From Zanthoxylum bungeanum (lineage: Eukaryota > Streptophyta > Magnoliopsida > Sapindales > Rutaceae), in assembly GCA_019454045.1 (NCBI GenBank), contig SKCR01025361.1, forward strand, positions 186,001 through 250,000: a stretch of 64,000 nucleotides of DNA, in the 5' to 3' direction. This document shows positions 56,383-64,000 of this stretch, in pieces (the stretch's first letter is position 1; the number at the start of each line of letters is the position of its first letter). The position numbers were made by a program, and so were the translations under genes. The notes under the pieces were generated by a model. It was not told where the DNA came from. It saw only the letters and a program-made list of their open reading frames with translations, and ran no database searches.

Positions 56383-57495
56383 ATAGTTTAAGAAATAAAT
56401 AATTTTCATGTTTATGTCTGTTTCATTGATGTTAGTTTTTACCGTGTTGTTATTTTGTGTGTAAAAATATATATCCATATATATACACACAAACTAACAA
56501 CAAATTTGTTTTCTAAACCAATTGGAATTTTTGTTCAGAGGTGGCTGTGTAATGAGTTTTCACTCCTGAGACGCATCTCAATATAATTCATAACAAGTTA
56601 TTTATCGTTCCTTTCTTTTTTGAATCATTTAAATTTGTGAATTCTCCATAACATTGATTAAAAATGATCTTTATATGTTCGTCTGGCTGATATTATCAAC
56701 AATATGGTAACATATGACCATGGGTGGTAAGTGAAAATTTTTTAATATTCAGTTCTCTAATTTATTGGAGGTAACACCTAAAAGTAGTGAAATTTCTTAT
56801 TTTGCAAAAAAAAAAAAAAAAAAAAAGAAGAGAAGTTTGAATAAAGTTCGTTTCGTAGCCTTTCTAACCCGAGCAATTAAGTTCGAAGGGGTGTTTTAAC
56901 ACTTAGTACCCTAAGACCAACTGGTCTGGGAATTACTGGCCCAAAGCTCGTTACAAGGGTTAAAAAGAAAGCTTAAGGAAATCGGACACTGTTTATCTGA
57001 GATCTGAGCAATTAAGCCCGTAGGGGTGTCTTAACACCTAGTGCCCTAAAACCAACTGGTTTGGGAGTCACTGGCCCAAAGATTGATATATGGATTGAAG
57101 ATATATTTTAGACACTGATTATTTGATATCCGAGCAATTAAGCCCGTAGGGGTGTCTTAACACCTAGTGCCCTAAAACCAACTGGTTTGGGAGTAACTGG
57201 CCTAAAGTTCGATACATGGATTGAAGATATGTTTATAAATAAACTTTCACTGCCAAAAAAAGTGTAAACTCTAATTTAATATTAGGACAAAAATATTACT
57301 CTCTTTTCAATAAATACCTGTGATATTGTGGGCACAATATATTGATTAATACCTTGTTTTATTAGTATATTGAAGAATGGTAAAAAAAGTACAGGAGAAG
57401 TCATTTATTTGATCATTCAGAAAAAAGAAAACAATTGTTGACTTAGATAAGAATTTTTCTTCCGCTTGAATTACTAGGGACTAGTAATAAGCTGG
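56383..57495 (+). other. Athila-like 3' untranslated region with A21 tract and tandem repeats
   Basis: A run of 21 A at 56806-56826. From about 56866 to 57240 there are three units of about 122-138 bp, each with GAGCAATTAAGCCCGTAGGG and CCAACTGGTTTGGGAGT. Units two and three are nearly identical; the first is more diverged. No gene. Confidence 0.8.
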
Positions 57496-57505
57496 TTGGG
57501 GGGTG
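57496..57505 (+). other. Athila-like polypurine tract at the 3' LTR
   Basis: GTTGGGGGGTG directly precedes the LTR start TGATGAATAC at 57506. Confidence 0.8.
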
Positions 57506-58898
57506 TGATGAATACTAAAAAGTGCATATTTATTAGACGATAAGTTAATCATTTTACACTTATAGTTTCACTAATCCCCTTAAATTGACACATTTGTGTA
57601 AATATTTTAAAGTTATGCTTTCAGTGCTTTTACTGTGTTATTTTATGTTTTTGTCAGGAAAAATACTGCTCGGAAGCTCGACGGGACAAATCAGACATGA
57701 AAAAAATATTTTCTGCCAGCATATCGTAAAATCGGCAAGCATGTCGTAAAATCTGCAAGCACGTCATGACACGTGGAACCTTTACGTCGCGACACGTGTC
57801 CCCAACGTGGCTTCACCATTCTCTGACACGTGTCCACAACATGCATTCGCTAGTCTGGGCGGTGAATTTGCCTATAAAAAGAAGCATCCGATATTAGAAA
57901 TTTTCATACTTTCTTTCCCGATTCCTCTGTAATTCTTGGAGAGAGAGTGTCTTGTTTGTTTATTTACTTAAAGCTTTTTGTAATGTCTTTTTCTTTCAAT
58001 AATAAAAGTACGAATATGTTTTATTACAAAATGAGTAGCTAATTTCTTTTCTGCTGGAGTAAGGGTGAAGCTTTTATAATGAGAACATAGATTAAACTCG
58101 CTTTTATTATAGTAAATAAATTGAAATCTAATGATTAAAACTTGATTTAAATCTAGATTAATTATTGACAATCTTTATACCGCCTTTATGGCTGGTTTTA
58201 TCTTTATACCGCCTTTATGGCAGGTTTTATCTTTATACCGCCTTTATGGCTGGTTTTATCTGTCTACCGCCTTTATGGCTGGTTTTATCTTTATACCGCC
58301 TTTATGGCTGGTTTTATTTGTCTACCTCTTTTATGGCTGGTTTTATCTTTATACATCTTTATGGCTGGTTTTATCTGTCTACCGCCTTTATGGCTGGTTT
58401 TATCTGTCTAATGCCTTTATGGCTGGTTTTATACAATTTTGGCATAATTAAGTACCTTGGTAGGACTTGTTATAGACAAACGGTATCACCGCCTTTATGG
58501 CTGGTTTTATAATTTTGGCATGCTTAGTACCTTGGTCGGACTAATCATTGACAGAAATGACTACCGCTTTTATGGCCGGTTCTTTTTATTGGCATAATTA
58601 ATTCCTGTAATAAATTAAGTGAGTAAAAATGACAATTTATATATTATGATAAAGCGAGATTTCTAAATGTTTAAAAGACTAAAAGTGGATCCCATAACTC
58701 CAACATTTCCTTCTATTATTGTATTCCAACCTAAAATCCTCCAACTACTTCAACAAAGCAAACTTTTCTTTTCCGCATTGTTCAATATTCTACTTTGCTA
58801 AATCTCTTTTCTGTTGATCGACCCCGGACTCACCGAGTTATTTTATTACTTCGACACTCTTATACTTGGGAGTAAAAGACCAGTTTCCGAGTGCGTCA
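57506..58898 (+). repeat. Athila-like 3' LTR (1393 bp)
   Basis: Matches the 5' LTR apart from lacking the 110-bp duplication, having three instead of four G-boxes, and having nine rather than eight minisatellite units (58173-58432). TATA box CCTATAAAAA at 57871. Ends GTGCGTCA before ATAAT. Confidence 0.93.
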
Positions 58899-58903
58899 AT
58901 AAT
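58899..58903. repeat. ATAAT target-site duplication, right copy
   Basis: Identical to 23447-23451. The LINE ORF1 frame (KMDN, then DVECVTVLRKHKGKR) reads through when the element is removed. Confidence 0.95.
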
Positions 58904-59398
58904 GATGTGGAATGTGTGACAGTCCTTAGGAAGCATAAAGGTAAGAGAGTGCCAAAAGGATGATGTTTTTTTTTGCCTTTTGATATATTGGTATCAGGAT
59001 CTCTAGGTCATGATGGTGCTTCTGAGACAATTCTTTCAAAAATATTGGATGTTATTGTTTGTGAAACTAAGGAAGAGGGTGAATGCTCCCCTATTGTTCG
59101 AGAACTGAATAGTGAGGTCAATCTAGTCTCTTATGAGGGTTTCTGTAGTGGGGAAACTCCAGAGCCTAATGTTGTTGAGTCTATACATAGTCTGGATGCT
59201 GTAGCTAGTCTTGAAAATGATATAATGTCTGAGCCTTGTGAGGATGTTGCTTCTCCCAAGTCTACTATTAATTCTCTGGCAGTGATAACTAAAGATTCCT
59301 TAGAAAAGAAGCCGAGTAAGGGTGGTAAGAATAAGAAGGCCTTATGTGGTAAGAAAGGCCTTAAAAGTCACTCCCCTCAAGGGGGTAAATGGAGCTGA
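58904..59398 (+). pseudogene. LINE ORF1, C-terminal part
   Basis: Continues the frame from 23451 and meets TGA at about 58960. A Ser/acidic low-complexity region follows in the frame 58973-59398. It ends Lys/Gly-rich (KKPSKGGKNKKALCGKKGLK), typical of the basic tail of plant LINE ORF1, then TGA. Confidence 0.7.
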
Positions 59399-59442
59399 TT
59401 GGCTTGTGTTGGGGTTTTCTTTCTCTTTAATTTTTTTAATGA

Positions 59443-60139
59443 TTTTTGGTTGTTGGAATATTCGGGGTCTTAATGACCCTATGAAGCAAGCTGAAGTTCG
59501 AAGATTTTTTCGAGATGAGAAACTGTCTTTGTGTGGGTTGGTTGAGACTAAGGTTAAAGAGAGTAATGTTGTGAATGCCTCTAGAGCTATAAATCCGAAA
59601 TGAAAATTCTTTTGTCATTCTAATGTTCTTCCTTTTGGTAGGATTTGGGTTGTTGGAACCTTTTTGATGTGGAGGTAGATGTTATTCGGTTTTCCTCTCA
59701 AGCTATTCATTATCGGGTCACGCATGGCTCTTCAATATTTAGTTGTGTGGTTACAGTGGTGTATGGGGATTGTGATTATGAGAAGCATCGAGAGCTTTGG
59801 GTTAACTTTGTGGAAAGTAGTAGTGGCTTTGATACTTCTATGTGGCTGGTCATTGATGATTTTAATGCGATATGTTCTTCTTTTGATAGTAGTTGTGGTT
59901 CTCAAGATTGGCCTTCGTGGAAAGATGAGTTGGGTATTTGTTTGGGTAGGGCTGGTTTAGTAGATGTCCAATTTTTTGGTTGTCGTTTTACTTGGTATAA
60001 TAAGCAAGTTGGCTATTTTATTTGGCGAAAGATTGATCGTGTCATTGCAAATGCCTTTTGGGAGTCTTCTTTTCCTGGTTCGGTTGCTAGATTCCTTCTG
60101 TCTAGTGTTTTAGATCATTCTCTATGCTTGTTACTCTAG
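59443..60139 (+). pseudogene. LINE ORF2: APE-like endonuclease
   Basis: Starts MIFGCWNIRGLNDPMKQAEV, the usual start of plant LINE endonucleases, followed by LSLCGLVETKVKE with the catalytic Glu. A stop at 59601 and a shift near 59640 follow. Next come LVIDDFNAI (D and N of the active site), FFGCRFTWYNKQ, KIDRVIANAFW and a final LDHSLC, where SDH is usual. It would nick target DNA. Confidence 0.83.
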
Positions 60140-61983
60140 CTGAGCTCCCTAAGAGGAAGATCTTGTTTAAATTCTTCGATTATTGGGCAGACCATCATGA
60201 TTTCCTTTTGAATGTGGCTATGTCTTGAGACATTGATGTTCAGGGTACTCCTATATTTTATTTTTGCAAGAAGTTGCGTAATGTGAAAGTGGAATTCCAT
60301 AAGCTTAATCATGAGTATTTTTGAAACCTTTTTTTTTTGGATAAGGTAATAGGGTTAACGGGGTTAGGAGGGAGTTTGAAGAGGTTCAATGTGCTTTGCA
60401 GGAGTCTTATACTGATCCTTTATTATTGAGTGAGGAGGCGAGGTTGTCTTTATTATATTGCAATTTGAGTAGAGTTGAGGAAAGTTTGTTCAGGTAGAAG
60501 TCTCGGGTTCAATGGCTTAATCTTGGTAATTAAAATACAAAGTTTTTTCTTTCAAGCTATGAAGCCTCATCATCGGCGTAGTAAGATTATGTCTATTTGT
60601 AAGGAGGATGGGACTCGTGTGGAGGATCCCGTTTTAGTGCGTGAGGAGATTGTGTCATTTTATAAGACTCTCTTAGGGCCTCAACCGAGTCTGCAGGGAA
60701 TTGATAAGAATCTCCTTCATTCTTCTATTACTCAGTTTTTTTCAGATGAGCAGAGGAAGGTTATTGATCGAGATATTTTAGATGAGGAGATTAAGATGGT
60801 GATGTTTTCCATGAAGAATAATAAGGCCCCCAGGGATGGATGGTTTTAATTCAAGTTTCTTTAAGAAGGCCTAGAGTGTCGTGGGTGATGATGTCCTTCT
60901 TACTATTCGGTCTTTCTTTTGTTCGGGGAATCTTTTAAAGCAAGTGAATGCTACTAAAATTGCTCTAATTCCAACGGTTCCTAATAATGCACAGGTCAAG
61001 GATTTTCGACCCATTTCATGCTGCAACAGAATTTATAAGTGTATTACCAAAATTATTGCTGATTGGATTAAAATGGTTCTTCCCTTTGTGGTTAACCCTA
61101 GCCAATCTACTTTTGTTGTAGGTCGGCATATTAGTGATAATATTTTATTATGCCATGAGTTGATGAGGAATTATCATAGGAGAGGTGAGGTTCCACGATG
61201 TGCTCCAAAGATTGATTTGATGAAGGCTTATGATACAATCCGTTGGGATTTCATGGTTGAGGTGTTGAGAACCATTGGGTTCCCTGATATGATGGTTAGG
61301 TGGATTCGAGAGTGTGTGACCTCTACTATGTTCTCGATTTCTATCTTTTGGGAGTTAAATGGTTTTTTCTCTGGTGGTCGTGGGTTGAGGCATGGGGATC
61401 ATATGTCTCCTTACTTTTTTGTTTTGGCTATGGAGGTTCTTTCAGGTTTACTGCGTTAGACGGTTCTTGAGCACAGCTTTAGGTTTCATTGGCGATGTTC
61501 GAAGGACCGTCTCACTCATATTTGTTTTGTATATGATCTTATGATTTTCTCAAGGACGGAGGATGCCTCGGTTTATTTGATTGGGGAATGCTTGTATCAG
61601 TTTATGAGGTTGTCTGGATTAGTTCCTAATCTTGCAAAGAGTCGGTTATTTACTTATGGTGTTTCCTTAACAGTAAAACAACATTAACTTAGCATTTGGG
61701 CTTTCAGGAGGGTGTGATTCTGACTGTACTATCCTTATTGAGCACATTATTTGGCGTGCTAGGACTTGGATTTGTAGGACCCTTTCCTTTGCGGGACGTC
61801 TTCAACTTATTAAGTATGTGCTCTTCTCCATTCAGGTCTATTGGTCTTCTTAGTTCATTTTACCTAAGGCTGTTATACGGAAGGTGGAGGCTACTTTAAG
61901 ATCATTTTTATGGAAGGGGAGTGAGCTAGTGTCTACAGGGGCAAATGTGGCATTATCCGTTAAGGAAATTAGTTTTGACGATT
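60140..61983 (+). pseudogene. LINE ORF2: reverse transcriptase
   Basis: After stops (60226, 60322, 60495), the RT region reads SKIMSICKEDGTRVEDP, VKDFRPISCCNRIYKCITKI, and FVVGRHISDNILLCHELMRN. It continues with PKIDLMKAYDTIRWDFM (motif A Asp present) and GGRGLRHGDHMSPYFFVL. The catalytic box reads FVYDLMIF (about 61525-61550) instead of FADD, so one of the two catalytic Asp is Tyr. Segments resembling AGRLQLIKYVLFSIQVYW and LRSFLWKGSE follow in shifted frames up to 61930. Inactive. Confidence 0.85.
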
Positions 61984-63428
61984 AGCTGCCATATTTCATA
62001 AATGAAATATGCAGCTATAGCAAGCATTATCCAAATGGATTTAATCATGGCAACGGGTAAAAGGTTTCGTCGTAATCGACACCATATTGATGACGATACC
62101 CTTTCGCTACAAGCCTAGCTTTGTACGTTTGTTTGTTGCCATCCATGTCTGTCTTCACCATGAAGACCTATTTACAACCAATAAGCTTTACGCCTTCTTG
62201 TGCATCAACCAGTATCCAAACTTGGTTGGTATACATGGAATCCATTTCAGACTTCATGGCTTCTTGCCATAAAGCGGAGTCGATACCTTGTATCGCTTCC
62301 TCATACGTAGCCGGCTCATTATCCTCGATAAGATTAATATCTACGTGAGGTGAGATCAGAAACCCATACCTCTCAGGTTGTTTTCTGACTCTCTCCGATC
62401 TACACGGTTCTTATGTATTAGAAGATTGTGGTACAGATTCATCCCTGATGAACTGTTCGTGTTCCATAAGGGGATCGGTACCAGGAAAAGTATTACTCCA
62501 ACTTTCATCGAGTTCTACTTTTCTCCCACTTACCACTGCTTTTATGTATTCCTCTTACAAGGAAAACCGCATAGAGAGCAACAAATTTCTTTGTTCTCTT
62601 GTGAGTTGTAGAGGTAATATCCTTTGGTTTCCCTAGGATAACCAATTACAAATAGGCACTTATCCAATTTGGGTTCTAGTTTGGTACCATCCAAACGTTT
62701 AACATGCCCAGTATGCCCAAATCTTCAGGAATGAGAAACATGGTTTCTTTCCTGTCCATATTTCATATGGAGTCTGTCCAACAGAGTTTGTCGGAACCTT
62801 ATTCAAAATAAGTATTGCACTATTTAATGCATATCCCGTGAAGGAAATTGGTAGCTTAGTGCGACTCATCATTAACCTTACCATGTCCAAGTTCAATTTT
62901 TCTGTACGGACACACCATTCAATTGAGGTGTTCCGGGAGGAGTCCACTATGAAAGAATACCATAATCTTTCAAGTAATCGAGAAACTTATTGCTCAAGTA
63001 TTTTCCACTACGGTCCAACCGTAATATCTTAATACTTTTGCCCGTCTGGTTTTCTACTTCGTGTCGAAACTCTTTGAATTTATCAAAAGTTTCCTACTTG
63101 TGTTTCATCAGATACACATAACCATAACGTGATGCAACATCCGTAAGGGTTACGAAGTATTCAAATCCAACTCTAGCCTAGCTAGACATGGGCCCACATA
63201 TGTCACCATGAATGAGGGCTAACAGCTCGGTGGCACGTACACCCTTTACCGCTAAAAGGCGTTTTAGGCACTTTGCCTAATAAACAAGATTCGTAGACAA
63301 CATAAGATTTATGATCAAATCTGTCCATATATCCACTCTTCAAAAGAGTGGATATACGAGTCTTGTTAATGCGTCCCAGAAGAAAATGCCACAAATAAGT
63401 CTCATCTGATTTACTCAGTTTGAGCTTT
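61984..63428 (-). pseudogene. Copia-4 pol fragment (GAG-pre-integrase, integrase, start of RT)
   Basis: Collinear with Copia-1 from about 2040 to 3470. Minus-strand residues include MWHFLLGRINKTRIS (63360-63394) and a MMSRTKLPISF block (about 62860). Also visible are NSVGQTPYEIWTGKKPCFSF (about 62740-62800) and FLEEYIKAVVSGRKVELDES-like sequence (about 62500-62560). Several frameshifts and stops are present. The integrase core is incomplete. Confidence 0.8.
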
Positions 63429-64000
63429 TAGTTAAGCGTGACCTGTTGACAGTGGGAAAGCTTCGTAATCGAAGTCGATGAACAAGAAGTGACCTTGACT
63501 TTGACCAACAAGTCACAACCACCCAAGACATACGATATGGAACAAAGCTTACGCGGTTCAAACACATCCGCGATGGACAAAGGTCTTGATTTTGGCCAAC
63601 AAACCAATGCCAATCTTGGATCTTGAGAGAGAACCACTCAATGGAAGGAAAAACGCTTAATATTGTTTGAGGATTTTTCGCGTAAATTGGCAACCAATTT
63701 ATTATCTTTGATTAGGTCTCATCATACACCCTTAAGCATGCATTTTAAAAGCATAATAAGGCGCAAAATAAATTAATAATGATATGCGGATGGATATATA
63801 ACAAACTTTGTTCCTAGAACAAATCTCTCTATTTCCTCTCTCCCGCTAGCACTATTCATACTTCTACCCAATTACATAATACTTCTAAAGAAACCTCATT
63901 TACATCGAGGGGAATTGGTGAGAAGAGAAATACAATGAGAAAAGAGATAATAGGTTGGACACATAGGTCCAATTTATTAAATTCTAAATTTATTACAACA
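63429..64000 (-). other. Copia-4 leader
   Basis: Matches Copia-1 5218-5790, including TTGGCCAA-type motifs at about 63500 and 63590 and the TCTCCCGCTAGCAC segment near 63840. No gene. Confidence 0.75.

Larger units (their letters stand above)
23452..58898 (+). mobile_element. Athila-like Ty3/Gypsy element carrying extra genes, split by two nested elements
   Basis: 5' LTR 23452-24979, tRNA-Asp primer-binding site, gag, protease-RT-RNase H-integrase, a Cys-rich ORF, a LOG-like gene, polypurine regions, tandem repeats and 3' LTR 57506-58898. ATAAT flanks both ends. The gag (NPTR, NLLPTFHGLESENPY), the protease with a D-L-G active site, and the RT (SSSWRMCIDYRKL) are Athila-like. With the Tat-like element (29910-43775) and Copia-3 (45178-55026) plus one duplication each removed, the element is about 11.7 kb. 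Confidence 0.93.
58904..61983 (+). mobile_element. LINE (plant L1-like), 3' half, truncated
   Basis: Contains the ORF1 tail, an APE-type endonuclease and LINE RT. It ends at about 61983 in the post-RT region, where minus-strand Copia-4 DNA starts without a poly(A) tail. The 3' UTR and end of ORF2 are missing. Confidence 0.85.
61984..64000 (-). mobile_element. Copia-4: internally deleted member of the Copia-1 family, 3' end missing
   Basis: Minus-strand RT start, integrase and GAG-pre-integrase DNA (61984-63428), then a direct jump to leader sequence (63429 onward) continuing to the window end. The gag and protease are deleted. RT C-terminus, RNase H and 3' LTR are absent at the LINE junction. 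The 5' LTR, if present, lies to the right of the window. Confidence 0.85.

Overview
This window is nuclear DNA of a flowering plant, probably a dicot and probably heterochromatic. It consists almost entirely of transposable elements. The evidence is Ty1/Copia (Angela/BARE-like), Ty3/Gypsy Athila-like and Tat/Ogre-like elements, chromovirus-like fragments, and a plant LINE with a DUF4283-type ORF1. Primer-binding sites match plant tRNA-iMet and tRNA-Asp. I see no ordinary host gene, rRNA, tRNA or CRISPR array. Species cannot be named.

Layout. 1-8911: Copia-1 (minus strand). Its left LTR is cut by the window edge and its pol is nearly intact, with one single-base frameshift. It abuts, and is probably inserted into, the integrase region of the older Copia-2 (8912-15001, minus). 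15002-21440 is a mosaic: an Athila-like LTR fragment, pieces of a minus-strand chromovirus-like Gypsy, and further LTR-like DNA with GC-rich repeats. 21441-23451 and 58904-61983 are the two halves of one LINE. Inside the LINE, between ATAAT target duplications, sits a 35-kb Athila-like element (23452-58898). The Athila integrase is split by a Tat/Ogre-like Gypsy (LTRs 30061-32974 and 40758-43775; outermost ATACA duplication at 29905 and 43776). A small Cys-rich ORF of the Athila is split by Copia-3 (45178-55026, CTAAA duplication). Removing the two inner elements restores the Athila reading frames across both sites. The LINE frame is likewise continuous across the Athila site. 61984-64000 is Copia-4, a deleted member of the same Copia family.

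Main points of interest. (1) The Athila-like element carries, between pol and its 3' polypurine region, two genes that are not core retrotransposon genes. One is a 182-codon basic Cys-cluster ORF, intact apart from the Copia-3 insertion. The other is a full-length, intronless LOG-like gene (cytokinin riboside 5'-monophosphate phosphoribohydrolase family) with two small lesions. This looks like capture of a host hormone-activation gene by a retrotransposon. (2) The LTRs of the Copia family contain an uninterrupted run of eight or nine near-perfect palindromes. Each has a three-base centre that is nearly always C-N-A (T-N-G on the other strand). Copies of the family differ by paired, compensating changes in the arms. 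(3) The Athila U3 region has a G-box array just upstream of its TATA box.

All coding regions are damaged to some degree and are annotated as pseudogenes where stops or frameshifts are visible. Family assignments come from recognised motifs, not from database searches.
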